Below, piece after piece: positions 44,505 to 58,700 of a stretch of DNA of 64,000 nucleotides. A model generated the notes under the pieces. It had not been told where the DNA came from. It was given only the letters and a program-made list of their open reading frames with translations, and did no database searches. Each line of letters starts with the position of its first letter. Position 1 is the first letter of the stretch. The stretch is from NCBI RefSeq assembly GCF_029867415.1, contig NW_026706165.1, positions 1 to 64,000 of the forward strand, given 5' to 3'. The translations under genes were made by a program, and so were the position numbers. The DNA is from Vicia villosa (taxonomy: Eukaryota; Streptophyta; Magnoliopsida; Fabales; Fabaceae).

Positions 44505-44707
44505 ACATGTGGATGATGCCAAATTAAATTGATTTGTCAAATTTTGACCACAAAAAAAATAAATGTTTAGCAAATCAGTACGTTGCAAGCTGTTACAATA
44601 TGAACCACTCAATCTCAATCCAACAAACAGTTGCTGCAACAAACATAAATCATAGTTACCATATTCTCACCATCTCTGCAGTTAGAAAATAATTGAAGCT
44701 TGTAAAG

Positions 44708-47700
44708 ATGAACCTGTTGATTCTTTCATGTCATAGTTTTCAGATTCTATTTGCTCTTGGTGTGCTTTTCATGGCAACTCACATTGAAGCTTCTTCTTCT
44801 AGCTCAAAGGTTGAATACCTTCCGGGTTTTGAAGGACCACTTCCTTTTGAACTTGAAACTGGGTAATCAATCTTAACCCTTCCATTCTCTATTTTAATAT
44901 ATATTATTTTCCTAAATTTTCTATTGCATTTGATAGGTACATAGGGTTAGGGGAAAGTGATGATGATGATGATATGCAAGTGTTCTACTATTTTGTTAAA
45001 TCAGAGAATAATCCTCAAAAAGATCCTCTTATGCTTTGGTTAAGTGGTGGCCCTGGTTGTTCTTCATTTTCTGGCCTTGTCAATCAAATAGGTAATTTTT
45101 AAAGCATAAATTTTTCATTTTTTTCTAGAGTTTATATTTGGATATCTAATATCAAGAACATGTGACTAACTCAGTCAGTTTTTAAAGCTATGATGACTTG
45201 AGATAGTTTGTTATTATACTTTTACTAACAAATCTGTTTTGATAGAGACTATACTCAGCACTTATTATTAAGAAAATATTCTCTTCAATTTATTTTTAAT
45301 TAAAATTAATTTTATTAAATTAGTTGACTCAAAATAAATTTTCGTCCCCACATAAACAAAAAAATTGCATTACAAGTAGAGTAGATGTGGTTGTGGTTGT
45401 AGATAACTTTTTTTTTTAAAAAGATGCAAAGTCAAATTAGGCCTCATCCTAAGGCCTCCTTCTCAATACAAGACTCTGAAGATTTCCTTTTATGCGGAAA
45501 ATATAATAAATATTACATTATAAATTTAAAATTAATGGAACAAAGAAGATAAATTAAGAAATATAGAAGAGGAACAGAGAAAATGGAAGGATTGTAAGAT
45601 CTAAATATTTAGTTTTTTAATAAATAGAAAATAGATGTCCTATAGAGTGTCAATCAACCAAAGGAAAATATTTAATGCTAATTTTTAAAATTATGATGCG
45701 TCCGCAAGCGCACAGATGTATCGAAATAATATAAAAGATTGTCGAACCCACAGAGATCAATGTCAACCTACTAAAATTTATTGTCGCTTTGTAAAGCTAA
45801 GACTAATGAATGATTGATTAAGGGGAAGCTAAGAACTAAAACTGAAATAAAATAAAGATTTAGATAAATATAAGAAAAGAGAGACCGGAGCGTATCTCAT
45901 GGACTTTGTAACTCGTTGGTTTATAATAATGTCTAAAACATATTTAGTGGAAAATATTAGCTTAAAGACTAATCCTCATACTCTCGTGGTTTTGAATAAA
46001 GTCACGCTCTTCAACCGTAGGATTTTGTTCTCGCTCGCCCACTTAAATCAAGAAACGCGATTTGAAAACTAAACAAAGTTCTAATTATTCCTAAAGCGCT
46101 CTCGCTGTGTTTAAGATTAATGCCTAATTTTTACTATCTAGTTTGACCCCCACGCTCTCGATGTGCCGGTTCGAACCTTAATAGATCTCTCACTATCGTG
46201 ACGAAATCATGGTAGATAACCTTTCACTCTCATGACAAAGTTACCTAAATTAATATTAAAAACATAAACCAAAACATAATTTTATAATAATAATTAAGCC
46301 AATATAATAATTACCTGACAAAGCACACGGAAGCTGACCTGGAAGAATGAGTAGTTTTTTTTTTTTTTTAATAAGCAATTGATTGATTGATTGAAAAGCT
46401 CGCACTAGGGGTGCAACCCTTACAAAAAACAAGGCACTATGGTATACGATATTCGGATAAAGGAAGTTTAAACCATTCGTAGTAGTTTGGTTTAAACTTC
46501 GTATATCCACAACCTAACCATCTCCAAGAAAGAAACACAATGTTAGTACACACCACCTCAAAACTAAAAATCTCCCCCCTAAAAATCATGGCATTTCTCA
46601 TAAGCCAAATACACCAAAGAGTAGCTATCCAAACAAAATTGATCGCAATTCTACACTTGCCACCTAACGCCTTTTCTTGGATGACTTCGAACCTAAGAAA
46701 ATCATCCACAGTAATCTCCTTCGCTATATCAAGCCACGTGAATACATAGTTCCAAACCGCTTTCAACTCTTGACAAAAAAAGAATAAATGGGAAGAAGAT
46801 TCAAGAGAGGAGCCGCACATCACACAATTCGGACACACAACACTAGTCACACCTCTTTTCAACAAATTATCTCTAGTAGGAAGCCGGTCAATAAAAAGCC
46901 GCCAAGTAAAGACCTTAATCTTGGGAGGAAGTTTAAGATCCCACATTACCTTCAACGAATTAATCACATGATAATCCCAAGCACAAGACTTCGCGCTATC
47001 AATCACGGAAGCAATGCTCGCAACGGTGAACTCGGCGTTATCGTGTAAGGACCACACAAAAGTGTCGGAGGCAGACTCGCTGGGGCTGTATGCGCTGATG
47101 CAGTCACGCAGCCTAGCCCAGCTGCTGCCAGCAACAGCCGCGGCTGCCACCGTCTGGCCGTGAGAAGGGTCGTTCGAGAAAAGGCGTTCCAACTTCCACC
47201 TAAAAACTCCACCATGCCAATCTATAACCTCCTCCACCGTACAATACTTTTTTGTAGATAAATCATATAAATCCGGGAAGTCGAAACAAAGAGATTGTTC
47301 TCCCAACCACCTATTATGCCAAAAAAGAATGTCCTTACCATTCTTGCACACACATTTGAAGCAACCGGAAAAACCGTTATCGATAAATTCATCCAACACA
47401 TTTATGTTGCACATGTCTCTCCACCAAATTGAATCGTCACTTCTATGCAAAATTCCTCCATTAATTTGAATCCTAACTTTAGGACAAACATACCTCATTT
47501 TGATAAATGTATTCCAAATTGCATCGGCATCATGAAGAATTCTCCACTTCCATTTCAAGAGAAGAGCGTTATTCATTTCTTTGACATCTCTAATCCCCAA
47601 ACCCCCCTTCACCTTCGGCTTGCACACCACCTCCCATTTGACCCAATGAATGCACCTTTTATCCAGACTACCACCCCATAAGAACTCGCTTTGAATTTTC

Positions 47701-50700
47701 CTAATTTCTTTTGCAATTTTTCCGGGAATCTTAAAGAAAGATAAAGTGAAAATAGGGATAGAATTCAATACCGAGTTTATAAGCGTAACTCTTCCTCCCA
47801 TTGAGATATTTCTCCCCTTCCATGAGGATAAACGCCTCCTAATGTTGTTCACCACTTCCAACCAAACTTTCTTTCTTCTAGGATTGTCCCCCACAATAAG
47901 ACCAAGGAATTTGAAAGGGATCACCCCTTTCTTGCAAGATAGAAAAGTCAAGGCGGCATTTATGTACCACTCTCCCACATTAACTCCAAAAATATTGCTT
48001 TTAGCAAAATTGATTCTCAACCCGGAAACCAATTCAAAGCCTCTCAAAATAACCTTCATATTCCAAATGTTGTCACAAGAAGCTTCGCCTAAAAGAATGG
48101 TATCATCCGCAAATTGGAGGATGTCCACACTATCATTGTCCCCGAACAAGAAAGGCTTAAAATTCCCTAACGCTACCGAACTCTTCACTAGGGCGGTCAA
48201 ACCTTCCATGGCTATCACAAAGAGAAAAGGAGACAACGGATCCCCTTGTCTTAGACCCTTGTGAACCTTGAACTCTTTAGTTGCACTACCGTTCACCAAA
48301 ACAGACATATGATTACTAAAAATGCACGTTTCCATCCATCTCATCCACCTTACTCCAAAGCCCATCCTCACCATAGTTTCTCTAAGATATTGCCAAGATA
48401 CGGAATCATAAGCCTTCTCAAAATCCACCTTAAGCAAGAGACAACTTCTCTTCTTCCTTCTCGACCAATCAATAATTTCATTGACCAAGAGAACACCATC
48501 CATCATATTTCTTCCCGGAACAAAGGCGGTTTGGTTGTTAGAAACAAGAGTACCAATGACCTCCTTAATTCTAGCCGCTAGAATTTTAGCAATGATCTTG
48601 TAAATGCTACCCACCAAACAAATAGGTCGGAATTCACCTAAAGATTGTGGGTTATTGGATTTTGGAATCAAAGCAATGAAAGATGAGGTAATAGATTTCA
48701 CAAGAGAGCCTCTAAGATAAAAGTCGTTACACATCTTCAAAACGTCTTCCCTAATCACGACCCAAAACTTCTTGAAAAACTCGAGAGAGAAACCATCCGG
48801 CCCGACACTTTTGTTACCATCACACGCCCAAATTGCCTCCTTGATCTCCATCTCCGAAAACGGCCGCTCCAACCTCAACCCCTCCGGCTCACTAAGACTC
48901 CTCAAACCCACACCACTTAGGTTCGGCCTAATCTCCTCCGTCTCCTCAAAAAAAGACTTAAAATGATTGAAAACAAAGTCTTTTACCTCCATGGCATCCT
49001 CAAGAACACCCCTACTAGACACAAGAGAACAAAGAGCATTCCTCCTTCTCCTCTCTTTAAGGGAATTATGAAAGTATCGAGTATTGCCATCGCCTTCGGC
49101 AAGCCATAATTGCCTCGATTTGAGCCGGAGAAAACCCTCCTTTTTGTGAAGGTTTTCCCAAAACGCCGTGGTCGCCTTAGATCTTTTAATCACTTCCTCC
49201 TCCGGTACATTACCTGCAAAAAGAGAAAACTTGTTATCTAAAAAGTGCATTTCTTTTCCCGCCTCCTCTATGTTTGTGTCAATCCACCCGAACACCTCCT
49301 TGTTCCACAAAGATAACTTCGATTTAAGAACCTTCATTTTCTCTACAAGACAAAAATCACCTCTACCCTTCATCTTCACGGAATTCCACTCCTTCTCCAC
49401 AAAAGAAAAAAAGTCCTTGTGACTAAACCAAAGATTGTTAAATCTAAACGGTTTTGGTCCCCAATTCCTTTTGTTGTCTCGAATCCAAATGGGAGAGTGA
49501 TCCGACACATCTCTAGCACCAATAGATTGACCCTCCACTTTCCAATCATCAATGAAAGAAGAAGATAAAAGAAATCTATCCAATCTACTCATAGCACTCC
49601 CGCTTCTATTAGACCACGTAAATTTCCCTCCAATCGTAGGTGGATCCACTAACTCCATGTCATCGATAAAGTTCAAGAAGTCGGACATTTCGTTTCTATA
49701 ATTCTTTTTCGAAATACCTACTCTCTCCTCCGTAGATGAGACAATGTTGAAGTCCCCACCAATACACCAAGATCCAACGACACTCCTCCTCTTTAAATCC
49801 ACTAACTTTCTCCAAGAATTCACTCTAGTTTTGTGATCACAAGACGCATAAATGTTGACCAAGTATAACCTTTTGTTATCCTTCTCCACACAAACACCAA
49901 GAAATCCCTCTCCACGAAAACTAAAATTGAGATTGAAGAAATCTTTCCGCCACATAATAAGCATCCCTCCCGCTGTCCCTTCGGCCTCGAAATGAGACCA
50001 TTCCACCCACTCATCACCCCAAAACTCCTTGACATGGTGAAACTGAATATCCCTCAATTTTGTTTCTTGTAAGAAAGCAACATCCGCCCTACCTCTCTGA
50101 ATATTGAAACCTATCCTCTTCCTCTTCACCCTCTTACCACCTCCTCTAATATTTAGAGAGAAAATAATCATTTGAAACCATTTTGTGTCCCCTTTGAAAT
50201 CTCCTTCCCTTTGTGGCCACGAAGCTCCATCTCCTCTAGTTTTGCGATAGGTTTGCAAAACTCCGACTTGTAATTAATTCCCAACGATTGCATGGATTTC
50301 CAAAGACCCTCCGAGGACGCACCAATGCCCCTTTTGATAATTCTAGCATTACAATTCCTCACATCCGAGTGGGTAAGAGAATTGCTCGAGTAATCCTGCT
50401 CCACGATATGGTGTTCTAAATCGGGGTTCATGGGGAGCATTAGTTCAGGAGGATACGTGAAGTTAGCAACCCTTTCTCCCAGATTGAAAGTCTCCCTCAA
50501 TTGCTTTCTCACTTTCTTAGAATTTTTCAATTTAAGGCATTGGGCATCAAAAGACAGTGCCTCCCCCACTTCTATATTCTTATTAACGTGCATGGACAAT
50601 CCACCTTTGACTACAGGTTCTCTTTCCAAAACATTGGGTCCCACCAAAGAAGAAGTAGAAATAAAGCTGGAAAAGTCTTCACTACTTTCCACAAGGGCCT

Positions 50701-53389
50701 TCGTGGCAGCTAAAGGCGGTTTACCAATTAAACCTGGGTCCAAGTTGCGTTTTTGGGCCTCCTCAGTAAAAATAATAGGCCCATGACTAGTGGGGCCCAA
50801 CGAAGCTTCAACACCTTGGCACAAACCCTTATCTCTCTCTTCTGCGGCATTTTGCTTTTTCAACTCCACCTTTTCAATTCTCTCCTTCCCAGAAAAATCA
50901 ACGCTCCCAGTACAACCCACCCTGCTGGGAGTTACACTAGAAAAGCTAGCTGTTCCTTCCTGAACATCCTTTCCAGACAGTAAAGCACCCTCCTTTAAGC
51001 CTACATCCTTAAAACCTTTTCCACAATATCCTCTTCCCTGATCTACTGATGTTGACATTTCAGGTTCTCTGACACTTTTCTGGGAATGTGAGCCAGAACA
51101 CCCTTCGCACGCGCCTTCACCAACCGAGTCCTTCATCTCGCCGGAACCTTCCTCCGCCGTGGAAACGGAGTCCACCGAATCGTCCGAGGAGAACACGGAT
51201 CCGGTAAAGGAGTCCTCCATATCTCCGACCCTCACCGTTGTATCTTCCTTCACGAGAATCCTGTACCAAACGCCATCCACGGAAGCATCGATCCGTCTAT
51301 TAATCGTGTCAAGGTGGTTAGTAAACACCATAACATTTGTTACATCCATTCTGATCTGATTTCCTTCTAATCCGTCACCGTTAGCCACCACTCCGATATC
51401 AGAAAGGAGGCTCTCACAAAATCTTCTATTCCTCACGAAGCAAGGGATACCATAGATGGAAACCCACACCGACCTCACGCATTCGACATCCGACTTCGAC
51501 CACTTCCTAACCTCCTTGAACCAATGATCTTTCCAATCCCCTGCATCTCTCAATAACAGATCTAGATCCCCTACCGTTTTCTCCTCCAACAGACACAAGT
51601 TAGGTCCCAGTGGAGTCGCCACGACTGAGAAGATTCCCTCCTCCAACAGGCTCTTGCTGACTCCGTAAGCCAAACCAGGTACTTTCATTATGCCCACCAT
51701 AGCTTTACTGAAACGTTCGGTCTCTTCTTTGTTAGTTTTGTAGAAGAAAGATTTGTTGATGACCTCTGGACAACTGGCTTCTCCTGTTTTGACTATGTTG
51801 AGGTGATTTTTCTTTGATTGTTCTCCTTCTTCACTCGAACCCCAAACAGGTGCCTTTTCTTTTAGCAAATCTGCAAAGGAGTGTTGTTTGAATCCTGGAA
51901 TAGCAGCTGGTCCACCCCCTGATCCCCACACTGCATTCTTGATACTTGATGGGCGCAACCCCGCAGAGGCTTGTGGCTTAGATTTATGAGCACCGTTTTG
52001 GCCACTTCTTCTGTACCTGGATACATTAGCCTTCAATTTTTTCCCTTCTAACCACACGTTATCAAGCTTAACCTCCAGCAATCTTTCGTCGGCAACCTTT
52101 ACAAACCGCACAAAACCATATTTAACCCCTCTCCAATCAAGCTTAGGGGGTATAACAATCTCATCCACCTCTCCCAATGTTTTGAACTCAAAGAAGAGGT
52201 CTCTAGCTCTCCATTTACTGTCAAAATCCGTGATGAAATAAGATGTAACGACTCCTCTTTCACCTGCAAAAGTATTCTTGAAAATGTCCCATTTGAATCC
52301 TGAGTTGCCCTGTCTACCCTTCCTATTCACCTTAACCCAATCGCCGGCAGCAGCAGAATAACCTAAGGCCATTGTTCTTTGCCAGCAGAATGAAATTAGA
52401 GGAGGAACATTGCAGAAATTTTCCACAAAACTGCTACTATGTTGTCTTCATTGATTTCTCCAACTCCATTTTGTTCAAGATTTTTGTTATTTGATATTAC
52501 AGCTTTTGATAATGTTTGCCTGGAAGAATGAGTAGTAGTTGTTGTTATATATCTGTTAGTTATGCCCTAACTAAATTAGTTAGTCAGTTATAACTAATAA
52601 TATATCAATTGTTGTGGAAAAATGAAGTTTATTTCCAATTTTTATTATATATGTAATTATAAAATCATGTATATTGGATATTTAAAAAATTATACAGACT
52701 TTACTATACCTTAAAATTTTTTGATTTTGCATTATAACTAATTAAATAAGAGATCGTACTTTGTAATCTTGAAGTTAAATATTATGATCAATTTGAGAAT
52801 GGATTCTCTCCTATTTTTTCCCTTCAGCTCCTATCCTACTCTAAATCCAATAGTTGTTAAGAAATAAAAGAATAATGACCTAGAAGAGAAGTAGATATAT
52901 AATATAATCTAAAAGTTAGAATTATGGCTAAACAATGGGCAGTAGAGAAAAAGCTGCAGAGGATCCATATCCCATCAATTTTTTACTTTAGCTATTTTTT
53001 AGTGTTGGGTTTAGCTTATCATTAGAACTGACCATGTTGAAAGTAATAGGTCCAATTGCATTTGAAAAAAAGGAGTACAATGGGAGCATTCCTAGTCTGA
53101 TCTTGAGGCCACAATCATGGACAAAGGTGCAGAGAGTGCTGAAATCTAAATATTCATTCTTTTTGAGTTTTTTATCATAATTTCATTATTGGAAAGTGAT
53201 TTACTAGTAGTAATGATAATGTTTTTTGGTCAGCTATCCAATATTATGTTTGCTGATTTGCCATTTGGAACTGGTTTCTCATATGCAAAAAATGTCACTT
53301 CTCTTCGAAGCGATCGGAAGTTGGTTCACCATGTTCATCAATTTATTAGAAAGGTATTTTCAATATGCTGACTAGCATGTAAACATCAA

Positions 53390-53462
<73 letters not shown>

Positions 53463-55735
53463 TTCTTATCATATTTTTATATTTCTCTTTGATTAGTGGG
53501 TACTTTAGGACAATCACCTCTTACGTATCACTCTAAATATATTTTATTATTTTGATCTTTTTTTTATCATTTATAACACTTACTTGGATTTGTGTATTTG
53601 TAGTGGTTGATTGATCATCCTGAATTTCTTTTAAATGAATTCTACATTGGAGGAGATTCATATGCTGGCATTCCGGTTCCTGCCGTTGTTCAAGAAATTT
53701 CAATTGGTTAGAAATTTTAAATGACTCAATTTTTAATATGAAGCAGTCGTCTAATTAATTGAAAAATATATATATTTACAATAACGATGATATCGAAATA
53801 GTTTCATAATTGTTTTAGTTAGCCCTCCTAACTATAAATATGATACATTATTTGCACTGATTTTTTTTATTGACAGGAAATGAAAAAGCTCTCCAACCAT
53901 TGATAAATCTCAAGGTTTTTATCCACTATATATCTTTATCTTCAATTACCAATGAAAATTATAATGAAGAGAGAAAATTTTTAAAACTCAACACCTTCAT
54001 TAGTTTTTAACTTTAACACTTGTTATCTTCGATATTAAAGTTAAACCAATGTTAAATTTTTTAGGGATATCTGCTAGGAAACCCTGTAACAACAGGTAAA
54101 GAAAAAAATGATCGAATCTCATATGCTCATGGAATGGGACTCATTTCTAATGAACTACATGAGGTATTATTACTAATCATTTTAAATAAAGTTGCATTGA
54201 ATTTTCAAATTGATTACGATTATGATATGTTTATATGGCCGAACAACATATAGTTTATTAAAAATAAACTATATGTTGTCGGCCACGACAAAACTTGATT
54301 TGAGTTCAACTTTTAAATTCAACAAAATTTAATTTATTTATTTATGAAAAAAGACTGAACTATTAAAGTTATTAAGATCTCTAAATATATTTGGCTGACA
54401 TTTTTTTAATTTCAATTTAAAGATTGGTATTATGCTTAACGGTGGTTTACGGTTAATTGTTGGCGCAGTCCTTACAACAAAATTGTAAAGGAGAGTACAT
54501 TGATGTAAATTCCAAAAATGCATTATGTTTAAGAGACCTCAAATCTTTTGATAAGGCAAGTAAACTATCTCAATTTTATGTATACCCCTTATAAAGATGA
54601 TATTAATTTATGAAGTAGCTATTTCTCTTTCGATATTATCAATCTTTAAAACTATCTAATTTTCAATTTTATAACTTGGTCTCATTTAAATTTGTTTGAA
54701 ATATTATTAAACAATTGTTTTTATCTGCAGTGTCTTTTAGGAATTAAAATGTCTCATATTTTAGACCGCTATTGTGAAGACGAGCCGCATCTATGGAGGA
54801 GATCTTTAACTCAAGAGTTTAAAGAATCTCTTAGTTATCATTTCACAGTGCCCGTGCCTGACTTAAATTGCCAAGTAATTTTTTGTTTCATAAATTATAT
54901 AAATATATTTCAGAAAATTTTTCATAATGCTTCAAGTTTTATATCTTGGTCGCTTTCGTTGTTTTTATAGATTTATAAATTTTATCTCAACGAAAAATGG
55001 GCTAATGAAGAGCGTGTTCGCAAAGCACTACACATTCGAGAGGTTTGGCATGATCAACTAATAACCTCATTATATCTAATTATCGTTAAAGTTACATAGA
55101 AATATTTCTAAATTTAAGTTATCAATAACCTACTAATGGACATAGTTTTGAGTTTTGCAGGGTACTATAAAAAAATGGAAACGTTGTTATCGAAGTGATT
55201 TTGAGTTTTATATCCCAAACAGTGTTGAATTTCATGTGAATCTAAGCAAAAAAGGATTCCGTTCTTTGATATATAGGTGAAGATTTTATAAATATTTCTT
55301 TTAAGTCAGATGTAGTAATTAATCTTCATAAGTTTATAGGAAAATCAATGGTTGATTTTGATTTAGTATGAATGTGTCAATAACATCATTCATTAATTTT
55401 TTTTTATTGTGCTAAGTAAATATTTCTCTTTGGTATGGTGAGATTTGTTTTTCTTCCTAATTTCTTATGGAATTTGATGTATTATTTTCAGTGGGGATCA
55501 TGATTTAGTTGTTCCTTTTTTATCTACACAAGCATGGATAAAAAGTTTAAACTACTCCATTGTAGATGATTGGAGGTCATGGCTAATTAAAGATCAAGTA
55601 GCAGGGTAAGCATTAAACTTCAATATGAATATGATATCATCAAATTTCTATTAATACTTGCAAACTATTAGGGATCTTTTGGAGACATAATGAAAAATTA
55701 ACTTTATAACTTGAAAACATGGAAACGAGAGAAAG

Positions 55736-55789
<54 letters not shown>

Positions 55790-58700
55790 ACTAATTCACT
55801 TGTAACAAATTCTAGATAATTAAATTAAATCATTATAAGAAACTGAGATTTATATGATCTTAACATATACAACATTTGTCTTTAAATATATGATTCTCTT
55901 GAATAAATTGTTGAAATTAAAAAAAGTTGGTTGTGATATAAATTTTTTTATGCCAATTGACATTATTTATATAAGCTTAATCATTAAAAAAATTGAGTTA
56001 GTTAGTCTTTATGATTTATATTATAATATGAGTGCTGCTATTTAACACGAAAGAAAATATCACAAACTATCACGAATTGTTTTTAACCATTAAATTTTGT
56101 ATTTGTAAACTATATGGGTGGCTTATAATAAAGAGGTGGAGGAGTGTATAAATACATGGGTGGCTTATAACAAAATGGTGGAGGAATGTATTAATTATGT
56201 ATGATCGTGATGTTTTCGTGACAAGCAGTTTTAGGATAAATAGCATTTTTCTTATCATATTTACTATAGATTGTAGAAGAATATGTAAAATAATTAGGAG
56301 TATGTTAGTAATAAATAACTAATGCAGTTGAAAATTTAAAGAGATTCTTATTAAAAATGGATTAAGAAAAAAATCAAGACCATTTTATATTTAGAAATGA
56401 AGGTAGTACAATTTATAAAAGAATGAGAGTTTATTTTTGGACACGGAATGAGAGTTATTTGAATAGAATATATGTGATATTCTTATCATCTACAAATCAA
56501 TCTTTTAGTGGAATTACAAATTGATCAATGTAATTATTAACATTCATCAAAATAACCTTTATTTTTGAAAATAACCAAATATATTTTCAAATGTGTAAAA
56601 TGTTATTCAAAATGACCATTTTATTACCTTATTTAGTTTGGGGCTATAATGTAACATGTTAAATTGCACCTTAATTCAACATCAATTTTCGTTAATTAGA
56701 GATTAATTTTATTTATGAAATTCTTGACACTTTAGAGATAAATGTGTAGGTAATGGAAAGTGTACACAGACTAATTATTAGAAAGTTAGGCCTAAAAGAC
56801 ATTAATTTTTTAGACAAAATAGTCTACAATGGAAGACTAATTATTAGAAAGTTAGGCCTTTTTTTTAGATAAAATAGTCTACAATAGGATGACATTAATG
56901 TGAGATCTGTTAATGCTAGTACATTTGGTTGAAAAGAATCAGAGGATATGCAAGTGAAAGAGATAAGAGGGTTTGTAGTATTGAAATGTATGTTTTATTT
57001 CTTACATGTTAAGTATTGAAATGTATGTATATTTACTTGTAATACTAACAACATTAAACACTTAGGCTTTGTTTGTGAGTTTGGAAGGGAGGGGAGGAGA
57101 AGACTTTTGAAAATAAATTTTAAAAAAATATAGGAAAATATTTGACATTTTAAAAAAAATGATTTTGTTTAGAATGATAAAAAAGTCATTATCATTACTA
57201 TATTTTTAATTTTCAGAATACTATAACAACCTAAAAGATATTTGGAAATTTTATGTAGGTCATCCAAAACCCTCCAAAATCTTCATTCAATACAATTTTT
57301 GAGTTCTCCATTTTAGGGGGGGTTTTTGGTATTATAAATAAAATCAAACGCTCCAAAACCCTCATACCCAAAATATTTCTATTCTTTTCACCCAATCCTT
57401 CCTATTTTCCAAAGCCCTCTCCTCCCTTCCCCTCCAAACTCGCAAACAAAGCCTTAGTAATTACTACCTCCGTTCCTTTTTATAAGAGACAAGTAACTTT
57501 TTAGGTTCATTGAATAGCCAATGTATTTGGTCTGTTTATAGACTAAATACATTGATTATTCAATGAATCTAAAAAGTGAATTGTCTCTTATAAAAAGGAA
57601 CGGAGGTAGTAGTTTATATTACAACATCCCCTTATAATCTAATTATGCTAATCATGATTTTAATAGTCAATTTGTACAAGACCTAAATTTTTTCTTAAAG
57701 CTAAAAAATTTTCAACTTTTAGTCCCTTAGTGAGAATGTCTGCAACTTCTGATTCACTTAGAGCAAAGTTTTACTTCAAGTTCACCTTGGTTTACCTTCT
57801 CCCTCAAGAAATGACACTTTGCTTTAATGTGTTTACTTCTTCCATGTAGAACTGGGTTTCTTGCAAGATTAATAGCTGAATTGTTGTCAATCTCTAGCAC
57901 CAATGGTCTCCTAACATGGACCTGCACTTCATTGAGTACATACTTGATCTAGATGGCTTGACAAGCATCCTAAGACCCTACTATGTATTCTGCTTCGCGT
58001 AAGGACAATGCCACCACACGTTTCTTCCTTAAACACCATGAAATTAAAGCACCCAACACCTGAAAGAAATATTTAATTGTGCTTCTTCTATCTTCATTGT
58101 CTCTATATTAATCAGCATCACAATAGTAGTTGACCAGGGCCTCTTTGCCTTCACATGATTGTGGAAACATGATTCCACAATTTAGTGATCCTTTTAGATA
58201 TCTTAGGATTCTCTTTGTAGCCTTCATGTGTGACACTCTAGGTTTATCATGGTACCTTCTTACTAGTCCCACTAAAAAGCCTATATTAAGTCTGATATTA
58301 CACTCATACCACAAGAATCCTATAATTTGCTTGAACAAAGTGACAAAAATGTTGTCCTTATCTTCATGCTTTTCAAGTTTCAAATTTGGTTCAATAGGTG
58401 AAGATGCGGGATATGAATCAAGCATTATGAATCTCTTGAGGATTTGTTAAATACTTCCTTTAATGTAGAACCATACCATTTTTGGTCCTTTGGAACTCTA
58501 TACCTATTTTACCTTAATAGCTTTGGCATTTGCTGGCAACTTGACTAGTTCCCATGTATTGTTTCTTTCTATGGATTACAGTTCTTCAATCATGGTTTCT
58601 TTCCATTATTTGTTCTTCAACTCATTGTAGTTGATGGGCTCTACATCAGTAAGCAAAGAAAAATGAACCAAGTCTCCATCTATTGTGACTTCATCATCAC

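Larger units (their letters stand above)
46356..52518 (-). mobile_element. Full-length, apparently intact LINE in copy B intron 2
   Basis: 6.16 kb, minus strand. The poly(A) tail appears as a T-run (about 46355-46369). A perfect 18-bp target duplication, CCTGGAAGAATGAGTAGT, flanks it at 46338-46355 and 52519-52536. It encodes complete ORF1 and ORF2. The long uninterrupted frames, tail and perfect duplication indicate a recent L1-type insertion. It is antisense to the host gene. Confidence 0.96.
56908..57626 (-). repeat. 3' LTR of old copia element, carrying two nested MITEs
   Basis: Shares TTAATGCTAGTAC / TCAGTGATAGTAC, GAGGATATGCAAGTGAAAGAG and ATATTACAACA with the other LTR. Without the MITEs about 180 bp is LTR sequence. 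Confidence 0.88.

Noticed and set aside
47003..47215. Short minus ORF within LINE ORF2
   Set aside because: Out-of-frame shadow of the GC-rich Ala-coding insert in ORF2.
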